Shown piece by piece: positions 54,584 to 63,956 of a DNA stretch of 64,000 bases; the stretch's first letter is position 1, and every line of letters begins with the position of its first letter. The position numbers and the translations under genes were made by a program. The notes below the pieces were generated by a model. That model did not search any database. It saw only the letters and a list, made by a program, of their open reading frames with translations, and had not been told where the DNA came from. Source of the stretch: Hyphomicrobiales bacterium (GTDB lineage Bacteria > Pseudomonadota > Alphaproteobacteria > Rhizobiales > Beijerinckiaceae); contig UCBZ01000012.1 of assembly GCA_900470775.1 (NCBI GenBank), positions 1 to 64,000 of the forward strand, read 5' to 3'.

Positions 54584-54931
54584 TCACTCCGTCAGACGGA
54601 TGATCCTATCTTTGCACAAATCCATGCCCTCGGCGTCGCTCTCGGCCTCGTCGCCGAACTTCGCCAGCACGAAATAGCTGCAGCCGGCCGGCTTGTTCAG
54701 TTTTACGGCGACGCTCTGGCCCGGCGCCAGCGGCTTGGCGATCTTGCCGACGAGCCTGGGCTGGTCGCCGCCGGTGGCGATCTCGAACATTGTGAGCGGC
54801 GCGGTCCGCATGTTTTTGATGGTGATCTGGGCCGGCGGCTTGGCCCCCTGGGCGGCGGCAGGCAGCACGGCGAACAGAAGGCCGGTCGCCATGCCGAGCA
54901 GTCCGGTGACGACAACACGCTGATTTTTCAT
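54584..54931 (-). CDS. Small secreted hypothetical protein
   Basis: A 115-residue protein with a signal peptide (MKNQRVVVTGLLGMATGLLFAVLPAAAQ, split) and a single beta-rich domain: ITIKNMRTAPLTMFEIA, LAPGQSVAVKLNKPAGCSYFVLAKFGD, and a C-terminal DLCKDRIIRLTE. Two cysteines are likely paired. The start ATG at 54931 has GGGGAAGAAAC upstream. The fold hints at a small immunoglobulin-like or cupredoxin-like domain without metal ligands. Conserved style in Hyphomicrobiales; no assigned function. Confidence 0.75.
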   Translation of the reverse strand: MKNQRVVVTGLLGMATGLLFAVLPAAAQGAKPPAQITIKNMRTAPLTMFEIATGGDQPRLVGKIAKPLAPGQSVAVKLNKPAGCSYFVLAKFGDEAESDAEGMDLCKDRIIRLTE

Positions 54932-55098
54932 GATTGTTTCTTCCCCGGTGACGCGCCTAGGGCGCTCCGGATATAATCTGACACTGCGCATTGGACCTAA
55001 ACAAGGCAGAGCTGGCCGCAATCCCGCCCTGCGCGACACCCCATGCATTCGCTGGCGATTGCGCCTATATCGGCACCCCAACCTGGAATCGTCCCAAG

Positions 55099-57012
55099 AT
55101 GTCCCCGCCTGCCGCGCCGCCTCCGGCGCCGACCTTCGCGCGCCCCGCCTTGCTCCAGCCGGGCTCGGGCTTCGTCGAGACCTTCCGCGCGCTCTGGCCC
55201 TATCTCTGGCCGGCGGACCGCGCCGATCTGCGCAAGCGCGTCGTGCTCGCCTTTGCGCTGCTGGTGACGGGCCGCGTCGTGCTGATGGGCGTTCCCTTCG
55301 CCTTCAAATGGGCGACGGATGCGCTCGCCAACACGCCGTCGAGCCTCGAGCATTGGCTGCCCTGGCTGGTCGGTGCGCCGTTGGCGCTGACGGTGCTCTA
55401 CGGTCTCGCCCGCGTCGGCGCGGCGGCCTTCATCCAGTTGCGCGACGCGCTGTTTGCGCCGGTGTTCATGCATGCGGTCCGGACGCTCGCGCTGCAGACC
55501 TTCGGCCATCTGCATCACCTGTCGCTGCGCTTCCATCTCGAGCGCAAGACCGGCGGACTGACGCGGGTTCTGGAGCGCGGCCGCAACGGAATCGAGGAAA
55601 TGGTCCGGCTCGGCCTGAACCAGCTCGTGCCCGTCGTGATCGAACTCGTGCTGATCACCGCCGTCCTGCTGACGATCTTCAACTGGCTCTATGTCGTCGT
55701 GCTGGTGGTGATGGTCACCACCTACATGGCCTACACCATCAAGGCGACGGAGTGGCGCATCGCCATCCGCACCCAGATGAACGAGTCCGACACCGACGCC
55801 AATTCGAAGGCGATCGACTCGCTGCTGAACTACGAGACGGTGAAGTATTTCGGCGCCGAGGCGCGCGAGACGGCGCGCTACGACCTGTCGATGGCGCGCT
55901 ACGAGCGCAATTCGATCAAGGCCTACACCTCACTCGCCTGGCTCAATTTCGGCCAGGCGGCCATCTTCGCGACCGGCCTGACGATCTCGATGGTGATGGC
56001 GGTGCAGGGCTTCCGCGCGGGAACGCTGACGGTCGGCGATTTCGTGCTGATCAACGCCATGCTGATCCAGCTCTACCAGCCGCTGAATTTCATGGGCACC
56101 GTCTATCGCGAGATCAAGCAGGCGACGCTCGACATCGAGCAGATGTTCTCGCTGATCGGCAAGGACCCGGAAATCCAGGACAAGCCGGGCGCCAAGCCGC
56201 TCGCGGTCTCCGCTGGCGAGGTCATCTTCGAGGACGTGCATTTCGCCTACATCCCCGAGCGGCAGATCCTCAAGGGCATCTCCTTCACCGTGCCGGCGGG
56301 CAGGACGATCGCCATCGTCGGTCCCTCGGGCGCCGGCAAATCAACGATCTCGCGGCTGCTGTTTCGCTTCTACGAGCCCAGTTCCGGCCGCATCCTGATC
56401 GACGGCCAGCCCATCGCCGACGTGCAGCAGGTAAGCTTGCGCGCCGCCATCGGCATGGTCCCGCAGGACACGGTGCTGTTCAACGACACGATCGAATACA
56501 ACATCCGCTACGGCCGTCCCGAGGCGACGGAAGCCGAGGTCGAGGAGGCCGCACGCCTCGCTCAGATCGACCGCTTCATCAAATCGTTGCCGGAGGGCTA
56601 TGCCACCTCGGTCGGCGAGCGCGGCCTGAAGCTCTCGGGCGGCGAAAAGCAGCGCGTCGCCATCGCCCGCACCATCCTGAAGGGCCCGCCCGTGCTGGTG
56701 CTGGACGAGGCGACCTCGGCGCTCGATTCCTTCACCGAGAAGGAAATCCAGGACGCGCTCGACCGGGTCAGCGAAGGCCGCACGACGCTGGTCATCGCCC
56801 ACCGGCTCTCGACGGTGATCAATGCCGACGAGATCATCGTGCTCGACAAGGGCCTGATCGCGGAACGCGGCCACCACCGCGACCTGCTCGCCGCTAACGG
56901 CATCTATGCGGCGCTGTGGAACCGCCAGCGCCAGGTCGACGAGGCCAAGGCGACGCTGCAGCGCGCCACCGCCGAGGAAGAGCCGAGCGTGCGGGTTTCG
57001 CTCACGCCGTAG
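55099..57012 (+). CDS. Atm1-type (ABCB7/HMT1-like) ABC exporter
   Basis: A 637-residue half-transporter. Six membrane segments are followed by an ATPase: Walker A VGPSGAGKSTISRL (about 410), the Q-loop region GMVPQDTVLFNDTIEYNIRYG (split), signature LKLSGGEKQRVAIART, Walker B VLVLDEATSALDS and the switch AHRLSTV. The membrane domain has the Atm1 motif NESDTDANSKAIDSLLNYETVKYF (split), in the region lining the glutathione-binding pocket. Bacterial members export glutathione conjugates and heavy-metal complexes. ATG at 55099 is chosen because the family's N-terminus starts shortly after; longer frames have no similarity. Confidence 0.93.
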   Translation: MSPPAAPPPAPTFARPALLQPGSGFVETFRALWPYLWPADRADLRKRVVLAFALLVTGRVVLMGVPFAFKWATDALANTPSSLEHWLPWLVGAPLALTVLYGLARVGAAAFIQLRDALFAPVFMHAVRTLALQTFGHLHHLSLRFHLERKTGGLTRVLERGRNGIEEMVRLGLNQLVPVVIELVLITAVLLTIFNWLYVVVLVVMVTTYMAYTIKATEWRIAIRTQMNESDTDANSKAIDSLLNYETVKYFGAEARETARYDLSMARYERNSIKAYTSLAWLNFGQAAIFATGLTISMVMAVQGFRAGTLTVGDFVLINAMLIQLYQPLNFMGTVYREIKQATLDIEQMFSLIGKDPEIQDKPGAKPLAVSAGEVIFEDVHFAYIPERQILKGISFTVPAGRTIAIVGPSGAGKSTISRLLFRFYEPSSGRILIDGQPIADVQQVSLRAAIGMVPQDTVLFNDTIEYNIRYGRPEATEAEVEEAARLAQIDRFIKSLPEGYATSVGERGLKLSGGEKQRVAIARTILKGPPVLVLDEATSALDSFTEKEIQDALDRVSEGRTTLVIAHRLSTVINADEIIVLDKGLIAERGHHRDLLAANGIYAALWNRQRQVDEAKATLQRATAEEEPSVRVSLTP

Positions 57013-57034
57013 GGAAGAGTGGCGTCCCTCGTGC

Positions 57035-57127
57035 CGTCATGGTCGGGCTTGTCCCGACAATCCACGTCTTCGCTAATCGAAGGTCGTGTTGAAGACGTGG
57101 ATGCTCGCCACAAGGGCGAGCATGACG
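57035..57127. repeat. Dispersed intergenic palindromic repeat, copy 4 (compound)
   Basis: Outer arms CGTCATG (57035) and CATGACG (57121-57127) enclose three stems: GTCGGG-CTTGT-CCCGAC, the pair ATCCACGTCTTC / GAAGACGTGGAT, and GCTCGCC-ACAA-GGGCGAGC. It lies directly after the ABC exporter gene. It is the most elaborate copy of the family in this window. Confidence 0.82.
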
Positions 57128-57248
57128 GGTCTGCTTTGCCAACCTGCGACGCAGCATTCGAATTGAAATCGCTCGCATCTGAGGCGCGATTCCTGCATCC
57201 TGCGACCACCGGAGTCGCCTGCTCCGGCTAGCGCCGGGGGGCTTCCAG

Positions 57249-57737
57249 ATGTTCGATCCGACCACATTCGTAGGCTTTCACACCTGGCTCAGCCTGGTCG
57301 CCATCGTGGCGGGATTTCCCGTCGCGGCGAGCTTGCTGAAAGGCCATGTCCGGCCGGGCTGGACCGGCGTCTTCCTATCGACGGCCTTCGCCACCAGCGC
57401 GACCGGATACGGCTTTCCCTTCAACGGCGTGCTGCCCTCACACATTGTCGGCGCGATCTCGTTGTTGCTCGTCGGTATCGCGGGCTACGCGCTCTATGCC
57501 CGCCGGCTGGATGGCGTCTGGCGTCGCACCTATGCCATCACGGTGATGTTGACCTTCTACCTCTTGCTCTTCGTGCTGGTCGCGCAGCTCTTCTCCAAGG
57601 TCCCGGCACTGCGGGCGATGGCGCCGACCCAGTCCGAGCCGCCCTTCGCCATTGCCGAGGGGCTTCTCTTCGTGGCCTTCGTCGTGCTGACCTGGCTGGC
57701 GGCGCGGCGCTTCACGACCTACCGCGCGCTGGCCTGA
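57249..57737 (+). CDS. Hypothetical membrane protein
   Basis: A 162-residue protein with four or five hydrophobic segments. The opening MFDPTTFVGFHTWLSLVAIVAGFPVA and the third segment HIVGAISLLLVGIAGYALYARR are typical of small integral proteins with conserved His residues facing the membrane (H11, H70-region). The layout resembles DUF2306/DoxX-like small membrane families but I cannot assign one. GGGGGGCTTCCAG precedes the ATG at 57249. Convergent with the P450 gene. Confidence 0.72.
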   Translation: MFDPTTFVGFHTWLSLVAIVAGFPVAASLLKGHVRPGWTGVFLSTAFATSATGYGFPFNGVLPSHIVGAISLLLVGIAGYALYARRLDGVWRRTYAITVMLTFYLLLFVLVAQLFSKVPALRAMAPTQSEPPFAIAEGLLFVAFVVLTWLAARRFTTYRALA

Positions 57738-57749
57738 AAAGGCTCCCGC

Positions 57750-59114
57750 TCAGGCGCGCGCGACGGCGCTCATCCGCAGCGGCCGCTTCGGCCGCAGCGT
57801 GATCTTCAGCGTCGGCTCGGGCGCCCGAGTGGAGACCGGTTCGAGTCGCAGCGCCGGCAGCAGAACGGCGAGGATCGCGACCGCCTCCATCGTCGCAAAG
57901 GCGCTGCCGATGCAGATGCGCGGCCCTGCCCCGAACGGCAGATAGGCGTAGCGGTGCCGCTCGCGTGCGGCGTCTCCCATGAAGCGCGAAGGATCGAACA
58001 CGTCCGGCCGCTCCCAGAGCCGCTCATGTCGATGCACGGCCTGGATCGGCACATAGAGCACCATGCCTTCTTTCAGCGAGACGCCGCCGAGCGTGAACGG
58101 AGCCTCGACCTGGCGGGTGATGACCGGCGCCGGCGGATAAAGCCGCATCGCCTCCAGGAACACGGCCTTGGTCAGAGGCAGCGCCGCGACATGCTCCGGC
58201 CGCAGCGGCCCATCGCCGGTAACGCCTGCGATCTCGGCGAGCACGGCGGCCTCGTGCTGGCGATGCTGCGCCAGCAGATGCAGCGTCCAGGCGAGGCCGA
58301 GGGCTGTCGTCTCATGGCCTGCCGTCACGAAGGTCAGGAGGTTGTCGACGATCTCGCCATCGCTCATCGCCCGCCCGGTCTCGGGATCGGCGCTATCGAG
58401 CAGCATGTCGAGCAGGTCGCCGCGGCGTTCCACAGCGGCACGCCGCTGCGCCACCAGCCCGCCAAGGCTCGTGCGCAGATAGGAAACCGAAGCCCGCGCC
58501 TTGCGGCGGCCGGGATAGGGCAGCCAGTCCGGCGCGCCGAACAGGTTGTAGACGAACATGAAATTGGTCGGTTCGAGATAGTCCGAAATGGCCCGCTCGA
58601 CCTTGCCGACATCGAGCGCCTGCGAGCCCGACAGCATCGTCTCGATGATGATGTCGAAGGTCGTGCGCATCATCTCGTGGCCGATATCGAGCGGCCCGGG
58701 CGCCGCCAGCCAGCGCCCGCGCGTCGCTTGCGCCGTTGCGATCATCGCCGGCAGGAAGCCGAGCAGCCGCTCATGCTGGAAGCCCGACGCCACCGCCTGG
58801 CGCTGCCAGCGCCAATGCGCGCCGTCGGCCGTCAGCAGCCCCTCGCCGATGGCCGGTCCCAGCACCTTGCGGATCAGATCGCCCTTGCCGAGGCAGGCGG
58901 CCTGCTTCGTCAGCGCCTCCTGGATCATGGCGGGGTCGCAGACATAGAGGCTGGTGCGCCCGCCCGTCTTCGCCAGCACGAGCTTCTCGCGATAGACCTC
59001 CGGCGGCATCGCCTGCAGAGGGTTGCGTAGCAGCGAGGCGATCACGGACAATGCCGGACGCCGGCTCTCGACCAACCCGGAGGGCTTTGCTGCATCGAGG
59101 GCGGTCAGTGTCAC
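57750..59114 (-). CDS. Cytochrome P450
   Basis: A 454-residue P450 of the CYP class-II-like long-chain/broad type. The I-helix oxygen motif is TAGHETTALGL (about 245-255), the E-x-x-R pair is in LEAMRLYPPAP (E and R about 315-318) and the haem loop is FGAGPRICIGSAFA (Cys about 395). N-terminal residues have no membrane anchor, as expected for a soluble bacterial enzyme. The GTG at 59114 is preceded by GGAGACCGC and overlaps a 7-codon leader. No ferredoxin or reductase gene is adjacent. The substrate is unknown. Confidence 0.93.
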   Translation of the reverse strand: MTLTALDAAKPSGLVESRRPALSVIASLLRNPLQAMPPEVYREKLVLAKTGGRTSLYVCDPAMIQEALTKQAACLGKGDLIRKVLGPAIGEGLLTADGAHWRWQRQAVASGFQHERLLGFLPAMIATAQATRGRWLAAPGPLDIGHEMMRTTFDIIIETMLSGSQALDVGKVERAISDYLEPTNFMFVYNLFGAPDWLPYPGRRKARASVSYLRTSLGGLVAQRRAAVERRGDLLDMLLDSADPETGRAMSDGEIVDNLLTFVTAGHETTALGLAWTLHLLAQHRQHEAAVLAEIAGVTGDGPLRPEHVAALPLTKAVFLEAMRLYPPAPVITRQVEAPFTLGGVSLKEGMVLYVPIQAVHRHERLWERPDVFDPSRFMGDAARERHRYAYLPFGAGPRICIGSAFATMEAVAILAVLLPALRLEPVSTRAPEPTLKITLRPKRPLRMSAVARA

Positions 59115-59155
59115 GGCGCGGTCTCCGTCGTCATGCGCGATATTCCCTTGGGAAT
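59111..59155 (-). promoter_or_regulatory. P450 leader: 7-codon ORF and operator-like dyad
   Basis: Read leftward: ATTCCC-TT-GGGAAT dyad (59142-59155), then an ATG at 59134 opening MTTETAP and stopping with a TGA that overlaps the P450 GTG (GTGA, 59111-59114). AAGGGA stands about ten bases before the leader ATG, inside the dyad. A protein bound to the dyad would block ribosome-site transcription or initiation. Confidence 0.4.
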
Positions 59156-59311
59156 GGGGCGCCAATGCGCCGCTTTTCATCCGCCGCTGATCGGCAGGAT
59201 CTCGCGGAGCAGGGTTCCGTGCCGGCAATCTTCTCAAGAAAATGGCGTCGGCGATCCTCCCTTGCACTTCGCATGTGCGGGCCGTACCCATGGCGCCACG
59301 GCTCCGCTGAC

Positions 59312-59878
59312 ATGGTGGGCGAGATGTGGAAGCGCCTGCGCCTCTTGGAGGTGCTTCTGGGGATCGGCCTTGTGGCCTGTTTCGCGATCGGCTCCTCTGG
59401 CGCCGAACCGGTGCAGGGCTGGTCGCTCTGGGTCTTGCAGCCGAGTCGCCCCGGCCTCCTGACAGCCTGCGCTGTGCCAAAAGGGCGGGCATGGCCGATG
59501 TCTGCTGCCTTGACGTTTCCCCATGCGCCCCTGCGGCTCGACGAGGCCTTGACGGTCCACTGGCAGGGTGGGCAGTTTGCGCAATCGGCGGTGCCGGCCG
59601 CGCCTGTCCTGCCGCAGGAGAAGTCTTGGAATCCTCTCGATTCCTGCTTCGTGCTGAGCGTTGGCGGCATGGTCGTCGCGGCCGGAGCGGTCGTTCCGCG
59701 TCATTCGGCCCGGCTTCTCAGGTCTGACACGCTCGTGCTCCAGAGCGACAAGCTTGACCAGCCGCTCGCCTTTTCGTTGCTGCCAGCCTTCCCGGCCGAG
59801 ATCGGCCAGCCTGTTCCACCGGAATGGCGCCAGTTCCTGACGCCGATCAGCAAGCCATTGGGGTCGGTATCGCGATGA
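59312..59878 (+). CDS. Secreted hypothetical protein
   Basis: A 188-residue protein with an N-terminal signal or anchor segment (LLEVLLGIGLVACFAIGSSGAEP). The mature part has WVLQPSRPGLLTACAVPKG and, later, FVLSVGGMVVAAGAVVPRHSARLLRSDTLVL (split), beta-rich in style. No family is recognised. The ATG at 59312 or MWKRL at 59324 are both possible. Its TGA overlaps the next gene's ATG (ATGA), so the two secreted proteins are coupled and may interact. Confidence 0.65.
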   Translation: MVGEMWKRLRLLEVLLGIGLVACFAIGSSGAEPVQGWSLWVLQPSRPGLLTACAVPKGRAWPMSAALTFPHAPLRLDEALTVHWQGGQFAQSAVPAAPVLPQEKSWNPLDSCFVLSVGGMVVAAGAVVPRHSARLLRSDTLVLQSDKLDQPLAFSLLPAFPAEIGQPVPPEWRQFLTPISKPLGSVSR

Positions 59879-60399
59879 GTTGGGCCGTGGTCGGGCGGAG
59901 CTTGCGGCGGATCGCCGTGTTCTCAGGGATATTGGTAGCGCTGACCCAGGCCGCGAGCCTGGCCCAGGCGAGCGGAGTCAAGACGATCGGCCCTTGGGCC
60001 GTGGTCACCCATGACAAGGCAAACGGGCACAAGGACGTCGCCGCCATCGTCTCCGGCAAGAAGTCGTCCTTTGGCCTGGCCATTCGCTGCATCGACGCCA
60101 ATCTATCGATTGCGCTTGTTCCGCTGAAGGACGAGGGGCTTTTCGGCGCCACGCGGCGGAGTGCAGCCCTGTCGCTGCAGCCCGATGCTCACCCTTCGAG
60201 CGCAATCGATGGTGTGGTCGGCGACGATCATGCCATCCACCTGCCGTCGCCCACGGGGCTGCTGAAACTGGTCCTTGCGACGGCGCGGTTGGTCGTTTCC
60301 GTTCCGGTCGCGGATGGAAACGCCGTCTCAGCCACCTTCGATCTCACGGCGAGCCGGCGCGCGCTTGCCGATCTCGTGCAGCGCTGCCCCGGCGGATAG
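59875..60399 (+). CDS. Secreted hypothetical protein (partner of the preceding gene)
   Basis: A 174-residue protein with a signal peptide (RIAVFSGILVALTQAASLAQA). The mature part GVKTIGPWAVVTHDKANGHKDVAAIVSG then SFGLAIRCIDANLSIALVP resembles the invasion-associated-locus-B-like pattern (GPW.V, then a C-terminal DL...RRALADLVQRC) seen in many rhizobial periplasmic proteins, with cysteines at both ends of the domain. The match is by pattern only. The ATG at 59875 overlaps the upstream stop. Followed by psd after about 140 bases. Confidence 0.65.
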   Translation: MSWAVVGRSLRRIAVFSGILVALTQAASLAQASGVKTIGPWAVVTHDKANGHKDVAAIVSGKKSSFGLAIRCIDANLSIALVPLKDEGLFGATRRSAALSLQPDAHPSSAIDGVVGDDHAIHLPSPTGLLKLVLATARLVVSVPVADGNAVSATFDLTASRRALADLVQRCPGG

Positions 60400-60537
60400 G
60401 GGACAAGCTGTCGCACACCCCTTTCCCCGCGGCTCCGAACCTCTTACACCACGCACCAAAGCTTGCGGACCAACTCCGCGATAGGCCACAGCCGCACGCG
60501 CAAACGCCGCGCCAGCCACATCCTGGAACTTGAACCC

Positions 60538-61239
60538 ATGTCGCTCGTCGATTCCGTCCGCAAGGTGATCGTGCCCATCCACAAGGAGGGCTATGTCTTC
60601 ATCGCGATCGCCCTGGTTGCGACGATCGTGCTCGCCAATCTCTGGTCGCCTTTCGGCTGGATCGGCGCGATCATCACGCTCTGGATCTGCTATTTCTTCC
60701 GCGACCCGATCAGGATCACGCCGCAGCGCGAGGGACTGGTGATCTCGCCGGCCGATGGCCGCGTCAGCCAGATCGCCTCGGCCCTGCCGCCGCCGGAGCT
60801 GAACCTGCCGGCCGAGCCGATGACGCGCATCTCGATCTTCATGAACGTCTTCGACTGCCATGTGAACCGCGCCCCTGTGTCGGGCCGCATCGTCAAGATG
60901 GCCTATACGCCCGGCCTCTTCCTCAACGCCGAACTCGACAAGGCGAGCGACGACAACGAGCGCAATGCGCTGGCGATCGAGACCAGCGCCGGCATCGTCG
61001 GCGTCGTACAGATCGCCGGGCTGATCGCCCGCCGCATCGTGCCCTTCGTCAAGGAGGGCGACGTGATCGGCACCGGCGAGCGCTTCGGCCTGATCCGCTT
61101 CGGCTCGCGCGTCGACGTCTACCTGCCGGTCGGCGTCATCCCGCTGGTTGGCGAAGGCCAGACGGCGTTTGCGGGCGAGACCGTGCTGGCCGATTTCGCT
61201 GGTGGCGAACTCGCGGCGCGGATGTTCCGGGGGATTTGA
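60538..61239 (+). CDS. psd: Phosphatidylserine decarboxylase proenzyme (short type)
   Basis: A 233-residue membrane-associated enzyme that makes phosphatidylethanolamine. The N-terminus has one hydrophobic hairpin ([16 protein letters not shown], then [15 protein letters not shown]). Conserved segments are [28 protein letters not shown] (the catalytic His region) and the self-cleavage site [11 protein letters not shown] (Gly-Ser about 199-200), where the Ser becomes the pyruvoyl group. This short form is standard for alphaproteobacteria. The ATG at 60538 is preferred. pssA, the preceding step, follows after a repeat element. Confidence 0.95.
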   Translation: MSLVDSVRKVIVPIHKEGYVFIAIALVATIVLANLWSPFGWIGAIITLWICYFFRDPIRITPQREGLVISPADGRVSQIASALPPPELNLPAEPMTRISIFMNVFDCHVNRAPVSGRIVKMAYTPGLFLNAELDKASDDNERNALAIETSAGIVGVVQIAGLIARRIVPFVKEGDVIGTGERFGLIRFGSRVDVYLPVGVIPLVGEGQTAFAGETVLADFAGGELAARMFRGI

Positions 61240-61254
61240 GCCGTCACGAGGAGG

Positions 61255-61410
61255 CGCGGGGAACCCTCTCCCGTAGGGAGAGGGTAGGGTGAGGGGTCGG
61301 CCGTCATCAGCGTTTCGGTCGCAACCTTACAGCCGCGCCTCGAAGTTGACTGGTCCAGGGGCCGACACCTCACCCCTGCCCCTCTCCTTACAGGAGAGGG
61401 GTTCCCCGCG
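61255..61410. repeat. MITE-like long inverted repeat between psd and pssA
   Basis: A 156-bp element whose two ends are about 48-base imperfect inverted copies: left CGCGGGGAACCCTCTCCC... GTGAGGGGTCGGCC, right GGCCGACACCTCACCCC ...GAGAGGGGTTCCCCGCG. Each end also contains its own small hairpin (CCCTCTCCCGTAGGGAGAGGG; CCCCTCTCCTTACAGGAGAGGGG, split). The centre is about 50 unique bases with no open frame. Transcribed, it would fold into one long hairpin. Confidence 0.8.
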
Positions 61411-61481
61411 GTTCACGCAGTGACCATGACGAACTTTCTCCCGCCTAGCCTCCGCTCCCAAAACCGCGTATTCCGGCTCGC

Positions 61482-62318
61482 ATGAGCGACCTCTTTCCCC
61501 CCTTCGAGCCCGAACGCGTCGAATCGAAGCGCGCCCGCTTCAAGCCGATCCCGTTTCGGCTGATCGCGCCCAACGTCATCACCCTGCTGGCGCTCTGCCT
61601 CGGGCTGACCGCGATGCGCCTCGTCGTCGAGGGCAAGCTCGACACCGCGACCATCTGCATTCTGGTCGCGGCCGCGCTCGACGGCGTCGACGGGCGCCTC
61701 GCGCGGATGCTGAAGGGCACCTCGCGCTTCGGCGCCGAGCTCGATTCGCTCTCGGACTTCGTCAATTTCGGCGTCGCCACCGGCTATGTGCTGTGGATCT
61801 TCGTGCTGCACGACCTGAAGTCGTTCGGCTGGATCATCGTGCTGACGCTGGCCTGCGCGATGGCGCTGAGGCTCGCGCGCTTCAACGTCATGATCGACGA
61901 TCCCGACCGGCCGGAATGGCAGAAGAACTTCTTCGTCGGCATGCCGGCGCCCGCGGGTGCGATCACCGCCATGCTGCCGCTCTACCTGCACTTCATCGGC
62001 GTGCCCGTACAGGAATACGGCGCTCTTCCGGTCGGCGCCTATATCCTGTTCATCGCCTTCCTGACGATCTCGCGCATTCCCTGCTATGCCGGCAAGACGC
62101 TGGGGACGCGGGTTCCGCGCGACAAGGTGCTGCCGATCTTCGTCGCGGTCGTGGTCGTCGCAGGGCTGCTCTTCGCCTATCCGTTCGAGATGCTGGCGCT
62201 CGTCGTCATCGCCTATCTCGCCTTGATCCCGCTCAGCGTCGCCCGCTACCGCAAGCTGGAGCGCGAGCATGCAGCCGCCCCGGCCGTCCCGATCGACGTC
62301 CCGCCCGAAGCCGTCTGA
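61482..62318 (+). CDS. pssA: CDP-diacylglycerol--serine O-phosphatidyltransferase
   Basis: A 278-residue integral membrane enzyme making phosphatidylserine. The CDP-alcohol phosphatidyltransferase motif D-G-x2-A-R-x8-G-x3-D-x3-D is seen as DGRLARMLKGTSRFGAELDSLSD (split, about 70-92). About seven further hydrophobic segments follow. This is the type II (membrane, B. subtilis-like) enzyme used by rhizobia. With psd it supplies phosphatidylethanolamine. Confidence 0.95.
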   Translation: MSDLFPPFEPERVESKRARFKPIPFRLIAPNVITLLALCLGLTAMRLVVEGKLDTATICILVAAALDGVDGRLARMLKGTSRFGAELDSLSDFVNFGVATGYVLWIFVLHDLKSFGWIIVLTLACAMALRLARFNVMIDDPDRPEWQKNFFVGMPAPAGAITAMLPLYLHFIGVPVQEYGALPVGAYILFIAFLTISRIPCYAGKTLGTRVPRDKVLPIFVAVVVVAGLLFAYPFEMLALVVIAYLALIPLSVARYRKLEREHAAAPAVPIDVPPEAV

Positions 62319-62345
62319 CCACGGCGGAAGCCCGCGGTCGCGCGG

Positions 62346-62735
62346 CTACCGCTTGCGCCCGCGGCCGGTCAGCCGCGCTGCATTGGCGCTGGTGCGCTTC
62401 GAGAACGGCTCCAGCGTGCTGTTGGCGACCTTGGCCGCAGCCTCGGCGAAATCGAGCGGCGCCAGCGGATTCAGCGCCAGACCCCACCAGAACATCACCG
62501 TAGCGTGACCGGCGGCGAACCCGCTCTCCATCACGGCCGAGACCTTCTCGGTGACCGCCTTGGCAGCCTCGTGCTGGCCATGGCTGTCGCCGAGCACGCC
62601 CTTCAGCAGGATCGGCATGCGCATAGCGATGGTCAGGCCGGCATCGGCCTGCAGCGTAACCATCCGCGCCGCGAGAGCCTGCGCTTCCACGCCCGTCCCG
62701 GTGACGGAACGCGGCTTCTTGCTCGATATCGCCAT
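62346..62735 (-). CDS. Hypothetical protein, phasin-like helical pattern
   Basis: A 129-residue basic, helix-rich protein. [25 protein letters not shown] opens with a positive stretch, and the central [25 protein letters not shown] then a final [21 protein letters not shown] are amphipathic helices of the kind found in phasins, which coat polyhydroxyalkanoate granules. The resemblance is weak and the protein is short. The start at 62735 is chosen for the family-like opening. Convergent with pssA. Confidence 0.6.
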   Translation of the reverse strand: MAISSKKPRSVTGTGVEAQALAARMVTLQADAGLTIAMRMPILLKGVLGDSHGQHEAAKAVTEKVSAVMESGFAAGHATVMFWWGLALNPLAPLDFAEAAAKVANSTLEPFSKRTSANAARLTGRGRKR

Positions 62736-63079
62736 GTGGTGGTTGGCTCCGGGACTTTGGGAGGCAAGGCTCCCAGGAGAAATGCGCATGGGCGCATCCC
62801 GCACGACGGCCGCAACGCCTCGCAGGAGGAAGAATGGGCCCGTTGCGTCAAATTGTGCAATGCGGAATCACGCATTCTTGTTGGCGATTTTATGCTCATG
62901 CTGAATGGTGTGGCGCATTCTGCTGCGCAATTCCGCCCCGGGCGCATGGCTGGCGCGGTGGATTTATCCATCGCCGAAAATGCTCTAGAGCCTTGAGGCG
63001 CGGCGTCCGGCCGCGCCTGAATCGTATCGGACTGCCCTTGAGCTTCTTTGCCTCTCCCAAACATCCCGGCTGGCGGCCG

Positions 63080-63688
63080 ATGCTGGTGCTGGCGTCGGCC
63101 TCACCACGCCGCCTCGCGCTGCTCGAACAGGCGGGGCTGAAGCCCGACGCGATGCTGCCGGCCGATCTCGACGAGACGCCGCTGAAGGGCGAGCGTCCGC
63201 GCGACCTCTCCCGCCGCCTCGCCCGCGAGAAGGCGCAGGCCGCGCGCATCGGCGCTGCCAGCCGCCCCGATCTCGAAGGCTGCTACATCATCGCGGCCGA
63301 CACGGTCGTCGCGGCCGGTCGGCGCATCCTGCCCAAGGCCGAGATCGTCGACGAGGCTGCCGCCTGCCTGCGCCTCCTGTCGGGCCGGGCGCACCGCGTC
63401 TACACCTCGGTCGCGCTGGTGACGCCGGGTGGTGCGATCCGCGAGCGCGTCGTCGAGACGCGGCTGCGCTTCAAGCGGCTCTCGACAGAGGACATCGAGA
63501 CCTATCTCGCCTCGGGCGAATGGCGCGGGAAAGCCGGTGGCTACGCCATCCAGGGCATCGCCGGTTCCTTCGTCGTCAAGCTCGTCGGCTCCTACACCGC
63601 CGTCGTCGGCCTGCCGCTCTACGAGACGGTGAACCTGCTGGGAGGCGAGGGTTTCCCGGTGCGCTTCGGCTGGATGAATGTGGGGTGA
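63080..63688 (+). CDS. maf: Maf family nucleotide pyrophosphatase
   Basis: A 202-residue Maf protein, which hydrolyses non-canonical or regulatory nucleoside triphosphates. Motifs: [17 protein letters not shown] (residues 3-19), the [18 protein letters not shown] box with catalytic Asp, and [19 protein letters not shown] near the end, which suggests the dTTP/UTP-type rather than the m7GTP type. ATG at 63080 gives the usual opening; a TTG about 14 codons upstream ([14 protein letters not shown]) is possible. Monocistronic here. Confidence 0.92.
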   Translation: MLVLASASPRRLALLEQAGLKPDAMLPADLDETPLKGERPRDLSRRLAREKAQAARIGAASRPDLEGCYIIAADTVVAAGRRILPKAEIVDEAAACLRLLSGRAHRVYTSVALVTPGGAIRERVVETRLRFKRLSTEDIETYLASGEWRGKAGGYAIQGIAGSFVVKLVGSYTAVVGLPLYETVNLLGGEGFPVRFGWMNVG

Positions 63689-63956
63689 GGGGGCTGCTGG
63701 CCGGTCGTTGACGCAGCGGATGTCCACTTCCGGCAAGCAAAACCGTGAAGCACAGCGGAGCAGTCAGGCCGCATCCCATTGTGACGATCGGCGGGCGCGC
63801 TGACGACCCGCGGTACGGCAGGTTCGAGGCAATCGATTAGGTCGGCCAACGCAACGAATATTGAAACCGTCTGCCGCCAGGACGCACTTATATGTTGCAG
63901 TTCGTCTCCAAACGCCCTTAGATTTTCCGCGCGTGGCCTGCTGAGGATTGGTGCAG

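Noticed and set aside
61255-61410. CRISPR-like array
   Set aside because: There are only two facing copies, arranged as an inverted repeat; no regularly spaced direct repeats and no cas genes.
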